Shown piece by piece: positions 7,119 to 13,559 of a stretch of DNA of 17,653 nt (position 1 is its first letter; each line of letters begins with the position of its first letter). Source of the stretch: CAZTME01 sp964614795 (lineage in GTDB: Bacteria > Patescibacteriota > Microgenomatia > UBA1400 > PJMF01). The stretch is from contig CAZTME010000016.1 in assembly GCA_964614795.1 (NCBI GenBank), positions 1 through 17,653 on the forward strand, in the 5' to 3' direction. A program made the translations under genes and the position numbers. The notes beneath the pieces were generated by a model. That model saw only the letters and a list, made by a program, of their open reading frames with translations. It was not told the DNA's origin and searched no databases.

Positions 7119-7224
7119 GCTAATTACTGATGGAATATTTAATCGATTCAAGTCTATCAGCTAGCTAAGTCACTGACCACTCCTGTTTAAAATAAACCAG
7201 TATCTAAGGAAGATTTGGTACATT

Positions 7225-7536
7225 AAAATACCAATAATTATTCCAGTTCATTTTAAGACTGGTAAAAAAGATGACGGCAACGGCAGGGTAAATTATTTCC
7301 TCATTTGGAAGGGAGAAGCCAGAACTGTCCAATTAGACTCACCTACTGAAACTTGCAATGAGGACTTGGACAAAAGCGCACCTGGCTTGTATCGCAACGG
7401 CAATGGCGTTCCCTGCATCAAGGTTTACGAGAACAAAGAGTAACCCAGCCTGAGCATCGCCTTTACTAACGGTGGCCAACTCATCAACTTCTCCAATGAA
7501 CTTGAGGGAACCCTTGCCAGGGCCCGCACGCGCTAA
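7225..7536 (+). pseudogene. broken gene of unknown family with in-frame TAA
   Basis: One frame reads IKIPIIIPVHFKTGKKDDG, NGRVNYFLIWKGEARTVQL, DSPTETCNEDLDKSAPG, LYRNGNGVPCIKVYENKE, then TAA at 7441-7443. It continues in the same frame as PSLSIAFTNGGQLINFSNEL before a second TAA at 7534-7536. The composition is richer in GC than the surroundings and clearly protein-like, but no ATG, GTG or TTG start is found upstream, so the 5' end seems lost as well. No family is recognised. Suppression of TAA is unlikely in a standard-code genome, so I take it as a remnant. Confidence 0.5.
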
Positions 7537-7544
7537 GGTTCCTT

Positions 7545-7715
7545 ATGAACAAACTCAAACGCTTTATTCTCAGGTATTTTGTTGCTCTAATTGAAATTCA
7601 GGTGAAGCTACTCAAGATATTGGTCACACCGACTCACAACGTCCCAACGAGCCGTTTGAATCTAAATAACGGTGAATTATGCCACTCCAGGTATAAAAGC
7701 ACCTTTACGGGCTGA
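7545..7715 (+). CDS. possible 56-aa small protein
   Basis: An ATG eight bases after the broken gene opens MNKLKRFILRYFVALIEIQ and ends at TGA 7713-7715. The first 28 residues form a basic, amphipathic to hydrophobic helix; the rest is nondescript. AAGG at 7535-7538 is a weak ribosome site. It may be a coupled downstream gene of the broken one, or chance. Confidence 0.25.
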   Translation: MNKLKRFILRYFVALIEIQVKLLKILVTPTHNVPTSRLNLNNGELCHSRYKSTFTG

Positions 7716-7740
7716 CACAGCTTTAATGATGTTATTACTC

Positions 7741-7769
7741 TTGACAACTCCATCTAAATTGTTTAATCT
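7741..7769 (+). promoter_or_regulatory. promoter of the AbiE operon
   Basis: TTGACA (7741-7746) is a perfect -35. A 17-base spacer leads to TAATCT (7764-7769); TTTAAT (7762-7767) is a better -10 but at 15 bases. Transcription would begin near 7776, inside the inverted repeat that follows. Confidence 0.6.
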
Positions 7770-7774
7770 ATGAG

Positions 7775-7808
7775 TAGATAGTCATCGTAATCAGTGACTT
7801 GCTATCTA
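7775..7808. promoter_or_regulatory. operator candidate TAGATAG-N20-CTATCTA
   Basis: TAGATAG (7775-7781) and CTATCTA (7802-7808) are exact complements 20 bases apart. They span the predicted transcription start and touch the ATG of the antitoxin gene. A direct repeat ATCTATGA also occurs at 7766-7773 and 7805-7812. AbiEi antitoxins of type IV systems are known to bind inverted repeats in their own promoter and repress it, so this is the natural site. Confidence 0.55.
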
Positions 7809-8590
7809 TGAAACAAACAATTCTTTCTATCCAGCAAAGTACCTTACTTGAGGAATTAATCGTTAAGTATGGCCAAATTGTCACCTCTGAACAAATCTAT
7901 GCTCAGAGTAAAGGCGTGTGGAATCAAAAAGTGGCCAAAAACGTAATTACCAGGCTTACCCGAGATGGCTGGTTGATTCGGGTGAAGCGGGGGATGTATG
8001 CCATCTCTGACCTCTCCAATCGTGGATTTTTATCACTCTCTCCCTATGTAGTGGCTAATCTACTAGTCAAAGATTCCTATGTCTCCTTTGAGTCAGCGCT
8101 GAGCTATCACGGTATGTTTGACCAGCTTACCCAAAAGACTATTTCTGTTTCCCAAGTGCGATATAAGACTGTACAGCTGCAATCGATCGAATATAGCTTT
8201 GTGACAGTGCTCTCTAAGTGGTTTTTTGGCTGGGAAGAGGTGAGTATTGATAACAAAACCGTACGGATGGCTACGGCGGAAAAAGCCCTGATCGACATGA
8301 TTCAATTTCACAAAAGCAAATATACTGTTGATTTGGTTATAGAGAAGCTCTCTTTATATAAAGATTCATTAGATTTGCAAAAGATGACTGAGTATCTGGT
8401 GAAAATGTCTACAGCCACCATTAAGACATTTGGCTTCCTGTTTGACCTCTTGGGGATTGATTCAAGTAATCTTTACAATCAATTTAAGTTAAAAGGCACC
8501 CACCTGATGCTTTCCGGAGATACCAAGTTTAACGCCAAGTGGCGACTCTATTACGATGAGTATTTTGATAAATATCAGGTAGCCAAATAA
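7808..8590 (+). CDS. AbiEi-like type IV antitoxin and transcriptional regulator
   Basis: This is a 260-aa protein. The N-terminus is a winged helix-turn-helix (about 12-66) ending in LTRDGWLIRVKRGMYAI, the characteristic AbiEi wing sequence. The C-terminal antitoxin domain carries SFESALSYHGM near 94 and ATAEKALIDMIQ near 156-167, both typical of AbiEi/IV TA antitoxins. In known systems the protein represses the operon and counters the AbiEii nucleotidyltransferase without a stable complex. I chose the ATG at 7808 rather than a TTG nine bases earlier. There is no Shine-Dalgarno site. The toxin gene starts five bases after its stop, so both are surely co-transcribed. Confidence 0.88.
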   Translation: MKQTILSIQQSTLLEELIVKYGQIVTSEQIYAQSKGVWNQKVAKNVITRLTRDGWLIRVKRGMYAISDLSNRGFLSLSPYVVANLLVKDSYVSFESALSYHGMFDQLTQKTISVSQVRYKTVQLQSIEYSFVTVLSKWFFGWEEVSIDNKTVRMATAEKALIDMIQFHKSKYTVDLVIEKLSLYKDSLDLQKMTEYLVKMSTATIKTFGFLFDLLGIDSSNLYNQFKLKGTHLMLSGDTKFNAKWRLYYDEYFDKYQVAK

Positions 8591-8595
8591 TCCCT

Positions 8596-9354
8596 ATGCT
8601 AACCCGACAACAACTCGAGATCATCAACCGTAAGAGTCTACGTTACCCATTGCATATTGCCGAGAAGGATTATTTCTTAGCTCTGGTTATGCAGATTATT
8701 GCCGCTTCCCAGACCGGCAAAACTCTCATTTTCAAAGGTGGTACGGCTCTACACCACTGTTACCTGGACCAGTATCGTTTTTCCGAGGATTTGGATTTTT
8801 CTTCGAATAAGACACCGTTGCCCATTGAAGAGGTGCGCAAAATCTTTGAAACAACCGACTATTTGAGTATCAAGAATGATTATTTTTCCAATGCCACTAT
8901 CAAAATCGAGAAACTCCAGTACACCGGACCACTGATTCAGCCTAATTCACTGAAGGTAGAAATTGATTTCCTCCAAAATGTACTTTTACCACCTCAAACC
9001 CTGGCTTATCACAATGTCTGGGGTGTGGATTTTACGGTGGCAGTTATGGATATCAAGGAAATCTGTGCTGAAAAAATCCGAGCCATGAGTGATCGGGCTC
9101 GTTACCGCGATTTCTACGACATCTATCTGCTTTTGGAAAAGTACCAGTTGGACCTGGATGAAATTGTCTCGTATGTTAAGCAAAAAGAGATCAGAAGGCC
9201 AATCACCAAAGCCAGCATCCAAACCAACTGGAAGGTGATTGCGACCGAGAAAGAGCAGGAAATTGGCCAGATTTACTACTCCAAGCAGGTAGAAGACAGC
9301 AAGATTGAGGAATTAATCAAAAACTTGCCTTTTGACAGTATTACGGCTGCGTAA
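8596..9354 (+). CDS. AbiEii/AbiGii-family nucleotidyltransferase toxin
   Basis: This is a 252-aa protein with the DNA polymerase beta-like nucleotidyltransferase fold of the AbiEii family. Motif I appears as IFKGGTALHH (about 45-54) followed by RFSEDLDF (61-68), whose D65 and D67 are the expected metal ligands. LKVEIDF (119-125) supplies the third acidic residue (D124). IKEICAEKIRAMSDR (153-167) and YRDFYDIYLL (170-179) form the conserved C-terminal signature. All catalytic motifs are intact, so the toxin should be active. Relatives transfer nucleotides to RNA, including tRNA, and stop growth, in some cases as phage defence. It lies between the antitoxin gene (5-base gap) and a third small gene (6-base gap). 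Confidence 0.92.
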   Translation: MLTRQQLEIINRKSLRYPLHIAEKDYFLALVMQIIAASQTGKTLIFKGGTALHHCYLDQYRFSEDLDFSSNKTPLPIEEVRKIFETTDYLSIKNDYFSNATIKIEKLQYTGPLIQPNSLKVEIDFLQNVLLPPQTLAYHNVWGVDFTVAVMDIKEICAEKIRAMSDRARYRDFYDIYLLLEKYQLDLDEIVSYVKQKEIRRPITKASIQTNWKVIATEKEQEIGQIYYSKQVEDSKIEELIKNLPFDSITAA

Positions 9355-9360
9355 ATCTTT

Positions 9361-9561
9361 ATGCCAGTGATATCTGACAAACAAATGGCTAAATTCAAGC
9401 CACTTTATAAATCTCATTTTGGTGAAGACTTAAGCCCACAAGATGCTTTGGATAAGGCCATGAAGCTTTTAACGATGATGAAAATTGTCTATAAATCCAT
9501 GACGGTGGAGCAATATAACCAGGTTCAAGAAAGTAGAAAACGGCTGGGGTTGAAGGAATAA
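9361..9561 (+). CDS. third small gene of the AbiE operon
   Basis: This is a 66-aa cytoplasmic helical protein (MPVISDKQMAKFKPLYKSHF, then DALDKAMKLLTMMKIVYK and MTVEQYNQVQESRKRLGL). The arrangement, a short helix, GEDLSPQDALDKA, then a long amphipathic helix and a YKSMTVEQY motif, resembles small hypothetical proteins I associate with CPR genomes. That resemblance is from memory and not verified. It starts six bases after the toxin stop, so it is probably co-transcribed. It could be an accessory antitoxin or an unrelated hitch-hiker. An internal ATG at 9385 or so is an alternative start. Confidence 0.7.
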   Translation: MPVISDKQMAKFKPLYKSHFGEDLSPQDALDKAMKLLTMMKIVYKSMTVEQYNQVQESRKRLGLKE

Positions 9562-9562
9562 C

Positions 9563-9664
9563 TTAAGCGCTCATAAATTTCTCTGATAAAAATCTCTGTG
9601 TTTCCTGGTAGGTCAGCTCGGGGTATTCGATCTCGTTGATCCAGTCGATTCGTCGATACGAGTC
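9563..9664 (-). pseudogene. C-terminal fragment of an unknown protein
   Basis: Between two stops the minus strand encodes YRRIDWINEIEYPELTYQET followed by QRFLSEKFMSA and TAA at 9565-9563. It has a protein-like composition but no start. It lies between the AbiE operon and copy 2 of the long repeat. It may be what is left of a gene truncated when the repeat or its parent element inserted. Confidence 0.35.
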
Positions 9665-9697
9665 TCATTTCTCGAGCGTTGAAATCATACCCTTACT

Positions 9698-9713
9698 TTG
9701 ATATATATATCAA
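9698..9713. repeat. 16-bp palindrome TTGATATATATATCAA
   Basis: A perfect palindrome at the left end of the second long repeat. Its right half continues into CAATCTAATT, the dispersed motif also found at 3675-3689 (minus), 5055-5069 and 6160-6175. It is a possible regulator-binding site. Confidence 0.5.
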
Positions 9714-9761
9714 TCTAATTCAACCTACATACCCCGAATAGGACAGCTGATCTGGGACACG
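9705..9761. repeat. long direct repeat, copy 2
   Basis: Bases 9728-9761 match 6183-6216 with one difference, in the same orientation; 9705-9727 match more loosely. The two copies enclose about 3.5 kb with one transporter, a broken gene and the AbiE operon. Confidence 0.85.
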
Positions 9762-9841
9762 GATTATAATGAATTAGGCACGATACTTTTCGGAATGTAT
9801 GCGCCTTTAACACGGCTTAGTAATCATCGTTGATAATAAGC

Positions 9842-9847
9842 TATAAT
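9842..9847 (+). promoter_or_regulatory. consensus -10 TATAAT giving a leaderless start
   Basis: TATAAT, six bases (CAATCT), then the ATG at 9854. With +1 seven bases after the hexamer, the mRNA would begin at the start codon. No strong -35 is seen. Confidence 0.6.
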
Positions 9848-9853
9848 CAATCT

Positions 9854-10765
9854 ATGGACTGGTTTTTAATAGCTTTGATACCGCCTGCTTTATGGAGTGC
9901 GACTAATCACTTGGATAAGTACTTAATTAGTAAATTTTTCAAGGGAGGCGGTGTTGGGGCTTTGATGGTTTTTTCTTCTTTGATAGGCTTGCTTTTATTA
10001 CCCTTCATCGCATTATGGCATCCAGAAGTTTTAGTCTTTTCTACTCAAAATATACTTATCGCGATCAATGGTTTTCTTTATATTCTTGCCGTTTTACCAT
10101 ACTTTTATGCCTTACAAAAAGATGAAGCATCAATTTGTGTTCCTTTGTTTCAGCTAATTCCAGTTTTCTCTTTTGTTTTGGCTTATTTTGTTTTAGGTGA
10201 GACTTTAAACAACAATCAATTACTGGGTGGCCTACTGATTGTTTTGGGGGCGATAGGAATATCATTGGATTTATCAGAAAGAAAAAAGGTCAAATTCAAG
10301 AACGAAGTGTTTTGGCTGATGATGCTATCTTCTCTAATTTTTGCTCTAAATTTTCTCTTTTTCAAGTATTTTGCTATTAAATCTAGTTTTTGGTTTACCA
10401 GTTTTTGGGAATATGTGGGCTTTGCTGTTTTTGCCTTCTTGCTTATGGTTTTTGTTAAATCCTATCGTGAGCAATTCATTGATGTTTTAAGGCATAATAG
10501 GGTGACCGTACTTAGTCTCAACGGTGCTAATGAAATTGTAAACATAATGGCTAAGGTTGCATTTAACTTTGCTTCATTACTCGCCCCAATAACCGTTATC
10601 TGGATAGTGAATGGTTTTCAGCCGTTTTTTGTATTTGCCTATGGAGTAATCCTAACCTTACTCTTTCCCAAGATTGTAAAAGAGAATATAAGTGGAAAAT
10701 CATTAATTCAAAAGATCTTGGCTATTTTGATAATGTTTGTAGGAACATATTTTCTCAACATTTAG
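9854..10765 (+). CDS. second EamA/DMT-superfamily transporter
   Basis: This is a 303-aa protein with about ten membrane spans in two EamA repeats. Repeat one shows the family pattern PLFQLIPVFSFVLAYFVLGE followed by TLNNNQLLGGLLIVLGAIGI. Repeat two ends LAPITVIWIVNGFQPFFVFA. It differs strongly from the EamA protein encoded at 6231-7103, so the two are not a recent duplication. Members export small metabolites; the substrate is unknown. The ATG at 9854 is chosen because the -10 lies six bases before it; an in-frame TTG at 9830 lies upstream of that promoter. The gene stands alone, downstream of the second long repeat. Confidence 0.9.
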   Translation: MDWFLIALIPPALWSATNHLDKYLISKFFKGGGVGALMVFSSLIGLLLLPFIALWHPEVLVFSTQNILIAINGFLYILAVLPYFYALQKDEASICVPLFQLIPVFSFVLAYFVLGETLNNNQLLGGLLIVLGAIGISLDLSERKKVKFKNEVFWLMMLSSLIFALNFLFFKYFAIKSSFWFTSFWEYVGFAVFAFLLMVFVKSYREQFIDVLRHNRVTVLSLNGANEIVNIMAKVAFNFASLLAPITVIWIVNGFQPFFVFAYGVILTLLFPKIVKENISGKSLIQKILAILIMFVGTYFLNI

Positions 10766-10772
10766 GCTTAGA

Positions 10773-10816
10773 TGTTGTGTTTTCGTCTCGCAACAAATAT
10801 TTCTATTTTTATCTCT
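10773..10816 (+). terminator. weak intrinsic terminator after the transporter
   Basis: TGTTGTG (10773-10779) pairs CGCAACA (10789-10795) with one wobble across a 9-base loop, followed by AATATTTCTATTTTTATC. The stem is short, so efficiency is uncertain. The remaining 300 bases up to 11116 show no convincing gene. Confidence 0.4.
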
Positions 10817-11116
10817 TGAAAGAATTAGTTAGTGCAGAGACATGTTGAGTAAACATGATCTTTTATTTTTAAATATGACATTTTTTCATGCTAATTCATT
10901 ATAGTTTTTTTCTGAAAGTCAAAATGGCAAATCGTCATGAGATTTATCCTTGAGAAACAATTTTTTTCTTTACGATTCCATCCATATATTTTAAATAAAG
11001 GGGTTAAATTTTTTTATAGAACTTGTGATTATGATCATATAAATTCAAGCGTGATATAACGTGATATACAATAGTATTGTTCTGTCCACCTAATATTACG
11101 AAAAAGAGAAACTTTT

Positions 11117-11648
11117 ATGGTAAAAAGTCCAGATACTAGAGTAGCTCATGAAAAAGTTATTACTCAAGACGTTGATTCAACTGAATTTAATACTATTCCG
11201 CCCAATTTAATTGGTTGCGATGAAAAATTGAATAAACTTGGTGTGTATTGGTGGGACAAAAAACTTGCTCTCCAATTGGCTAAAATCACTGTGCCAGCTG
11301 AGTATCTTGGCTCGATTTGAAGCATTTTATGATTATTTCACTAAAAATGTGTTTTCCGCCTGTTCAATAAGCGTATCTCAAGGGGAGGGTAAGTATGTGT
11401 TGGATTATATGGGTGGATGGATTGAATATGATTTAAAAAAAGGTGAATTTGTTGTAATAATTATGGAGACCATCTATGGCTTCAATGCACTATACGCCAG
11501 AGCTAATCCATTCTTTGAACGTAAAACTGATGAAGATGCCGAACGCAATGCAAAGGAGGTGGCTTATGAGTATTTGTTGACTCATAACATGCATGGTGAG
11601 CCTATCGATGTTAGTAGGAGGCGACATATTCCACTTGATATTGGCTAA
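11117..11648 (+). pseudogene. unknown gene split by a one-base frameshift
   Basis: The first frame starts MVKSPDTRVAHEKVITQDVD and runs to ITVPAEYLGSI with a TGA at 11318-11320. Shifting one base near 11305-11310 (GG to G in CTTGGCTCGA) gives PAEYLARFEAFYDYF and then a fully open frame: SQGEGKYVLDYMGGWIEYDL, KKGEFVVIIMETIYGFNALY, EDAERNAKEVAYEYLLTH, ending HIPLDIG at 11648. The join yields a single protein of about 176 aa, soluble, with alternating strands and helices. No family is recognised. The clean continuation suggests either a very recent mutation, a base-calling error, or programmed frameshifting; no classic slippery site is obvious. Confidence 0.65.
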
Positions 11649-11705
11649 TTTGTCTCTCGATCCTTACAGTTAAATGACCGCTATTTTCAAAAAAAATGGA
11701 ATAAT

Positions 11706-12134
11706 TTACTCAATTCCCCAATATAGCCAACTCGTGTCATTGCCGTTTTCGCACCAATGTATCGCTTTAGCCAATTCGTACTGACTTAACGTTGAGTCCA
11801 AGGGTTCTCGGGCGCTGGTAATGCCTGTGTAATGTGCCTTTAGCGTGGGCAATGCTTCTGGACGGGCGAGCTGTCCAACTGCCCAAACCGCATCGTTTCT
11901 TGAACGAAATCTTTGATTTTCATCATTGATTAGTTGTGATAATGACTCAACACAGTTGCCTTGAAATTGAGTTTGAGCAGATTGGCAAATACTGAAAACC
12001 GAATATCGAAGCCAGCCAGCGAAAACTAAAAGTGTAATGGCAAACAATGTTAAAAATATCAGAATGATTGGCAAAATCCAGATTAAATAGACATTTTTCT
12101 TTTGAAATTCTTTCTCACAATTTTTATTTTGCAC
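11706..12134 (-). CDS. membrane-anchored HEAT-repeat protein
   Basis: This is a 142-aa protein. A short basic N-terminus is followed by one long hydrophobic span (about 16-41, VYLIWILPIILIFLTLFAIT), then a domain with HEAT-type helices: CVESLSQLI (61-69), RFRSRNDAVWAVGQLA (75-90), EALPTLKAHYTG (93-104) and SQYELAKAIHWC (117-128). The RNDAVWAVGQL...ALP.L..HYTG...SQYEL.KAI pattern matches a family of small membrane-tethered HEAT-repeat proteins that mediate protein contacts; the partner is unknown. The start is GTG, fitted by a TGTAAT hexamer seven bases upstream (minus strand), again with no leader. It is co-oriented with the caspase-like gene but separated by about 310 bases. Confidence 0.78.
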   Translation of the reverse strand: MQNKNCEKEFQKKNVYLIWILPIILIFLTLFAITLLVFAGWLRYSVFSICQSAQTQFQGNCVESLSQLINDENQRFRSRNDAVWAVGQLARPEALPTLKAHYTGITSAREPLDSTLSQYELAKAIHWCENGNDTSWLYWGIE

Positions 12135-12403
12135 AATAGTAATTACATTATCATAAACGGTTGACCTTCTAAATCACACACTTCGTTTTTTGACATCGTT
12201 AAGTTAAAATCGATTTAGTTTCCTCATTAATTAATATTGACTAATCTGTTAAAAGTTTAGCCCTGAGCACTTATAGTGCGTTAGAATACGCTTCCATCAA
12301 AAAAAAATGGTGCGAAAAATGTGGCTAAAATATTACTTATTTTATTTGCCAAATCAGAGTCATAAGTGAAATAAATTTTTAAATTGTGTGTCAGAAGGAC
12401 GGC

Positions 12404-12450
12404 GTCAGCAAACTGATTAGAATTGTAGCATCACAATAGTCTTAGCTGAC
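12404..12450. repeat. nested hairpin between the HEAT and caspase-like genes
   Basis: GTCAGC (12404-12409) pairs GCTGAC (12445-12450), and inside it ATTGT (12422-12426) pairs ACAAT (12433-12437). It lies just after the stop of the caspase-like gene. No T-run follows on the minus strand, so it is not a standard terminator. The rest of 12135-12403 shows only promoter-like AT-rich sequence and no gene. Confidence 0.35.
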
Positions 12451-12454
12451 TTAA

Positions 12455-13147
12455 TTATCTTTGATTTTTCAATTTTAGGGATTGTAATTCTCTGTAAAAT
12501 ACCCACTTTATCCAGTCTTTCATTGTCATTTTTCGCGCTGAAAAGATTGAGTCAAAATGCTTTCTACGCGCACCTGAGTTTTTGAGTACATTCAAACCTG
12601 CGCCGAATCGATTCATTAGGTCTATTGGAATGACTAAAGCTTTCGATCGTTCATCGTAGGTTAGAAAATTTAAACCAAGGGGGAATCCGAGCACTTTGTG
12701 ATCTGAGTTAGATTCCATATCCCATCTTGTCTGAAATGATCCGTGTCCTCGTGTGTCGCAGGAAATAAAAACTTCTACTGGAGGTAGATTCCAGTCTTGT
12801 ACAAGTTTCCCATTGAGCTCAGCAACCAATTTTTTAGATTCAATTCCTTCTCCATTCATTCCTGATAAAGTATGTGTTTCTCCAACTCGTTGTCCATGAC
12901 CAGAAAAAACAGCAAGTGGACGATTAGAGTGATATGTCATGCGGCCATCAAAAATGATTAGATGTTTTATAGTATAGAAACCTGCAATAATTTCCTGATC
13001 GTTTAATGACAGAAATTGCGCAGTTGTTGCTAATGGAGTAATTCTAACCACAGCAACAGGATCAATACTTTCTTGATAGATCCATATTAATCCATTAGGA
13101 ACTGAATCAAGTTCTTGAATCGGGCATGCTTCAGTTTGTTCGATCAC
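12455..13147 (-). CDS. caspase-fold-like protein (putative clan CD cysteine peptidase)
   Basis: This is a 230-aa cytoplasmic protein. A hydrophobic strand ends in LAVFSGHGQRVGETH, placing His84 in the SGHG motif seen in caspases, metacaspases and CHAT peptidases. Forty-six residues later a second strand, VEVFISCDTRGHGS, places Cys130 in the position of the catalytic Cys. Strand-GHG then strand-SCDTRG at this spacing is the clan CD dyad pattern. The insertion between them is Gly-rich (TLSGMNGEGIESKK). No pro-domain, TPR or membrane part is fused. The C-terminus is basic and helical. I chose the GTG at 13147 because TATAAT lies six bases before it; a longer TTG start at 13165 would lie upstream of the -10. 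It is divergent from the Nudix operon. Peptidase activity is inferred from motifs alone. Confidence 0.7.
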   Translation of the reverse strand: MIEQTEACPIQELDSVPNGLIWIYQESIDPVAVVRITPLATTAQFLSLNDQEIIAGFYTIKHLIIFDGRMTYHSNRPLAVFSGHGQRVGETHTLSGMNGEGIESKKLVAELNGKLVQDWNLPPVEVFISCDTRGHGSFQTRWDMESNSDHKVLGFPLGLNFLTYDERSKALVIPIDLMNRFGAGLNVLKNSGARRKHFDSIFSARKMTMKDWIKWVFYRELQSLKLKNQR

Positions 13148-13153
13148 GCTCTG

Positions 13154-13217
13154 ATTATAGTACAATTATTCTAGAAAAAATTGTCAAATGACAGGACGGT
13201 TGTTTCATAGGTATAAA
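13154..13217. promoter_or_regulatory. divergent promoter pair around palindrome TGTCAAATGACA
   Basis: The 12-bp palindrome TGTCA-AA-TGACA (13182-13193) provides a -35 on each strand: TTGACA (13187-13182, minus) and ATGACA (13188-13193, plus). On the plus strand TATAAA (13212-13217) follows after 18 bases. On the minus strand TGTACT follows after 17 bases and TATAAT (13159-13154) sits six bases before the GTG. A protein bound here would affect both transcripts. Confidence 0.5.
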
Positions 13218-13283
13218 TCAGTGTCTGCACTACAAAAGAAGTGTAAAAGGTTGATGCTATTAAAAAAAATTCGAGGGTAACCA

Positions 13284-13406
13284 GTGAACAGTAAGTTAAT
13301 AAATCAACAAATAGTGATTTTGCTTCAAACCTTATCAAAAGAATTTGATTTTGCTACTATAATACAAAATTTAGCTCTTTATAAAAGCAGAAATGTGTAT
13401 CTATGA
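13284..13406 (+). CDS. micro-ORF 1 of the Nudix operon, 40 aa
   Basis: GTG start preceded by GAGGG at 13273-13277, a good ribosome site. The peptide begins MNSKLINQQIVILLQTLSKE and ends SRNVYL; it is mostly one amphipathic helix. Its TGA overlaps the ATG of the next ORF as ATGA. Tight coupling argues it is translated. Function unknown; it could be a leader peptide. Confidence 0.4.
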   Translation: MNSKLINQQIVILLQTLSKEFDFATIIQNLALYKSRNVYL

Positions 13407-13558
13407 AAAAAAACGATCAATATCAACCAAGAATTTTGACACCAAGTCAGTATGAGGCATTAAAAAAGAAGGCTGAAGTCATATCAGTTCAGCTTTTAGA
13501 AGGTAAAAACTTTGAAGAGATTTTAGTTTTTGATACAGTATTGAATTTTAGGAAATAA
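13403..13558 (+). CDS. micro-ORF 2 of the Nudix operon, 51 aa
   Basis: Starts in the ATGA overlap with the preceding ORF and ends one base before the Nudix ATG. The peptide reads MKKNDQYQPRILTPSQYEAL, continues KKKAEVISVQLLEGKNFEEI and ends VLNFRK. It is charged and helical, without a membrane span. No family is recognised. Its position fits a small partner or regulator co-translated with the Nudix enzyme. Confidence 0.5.
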   Translation: MKKNDQYQPRILTPSQYEALKKKAEVISVQLLEGKNFEEILVFDTVLNFRK

Positions 13559-13559
13559 T

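Noticed and set aside
12307..12369. Short plus-strand ORF beginning MVRKMWLKYYLF
   Set aside because: Twenty codons, no ribosome site, no coupling to another gene.
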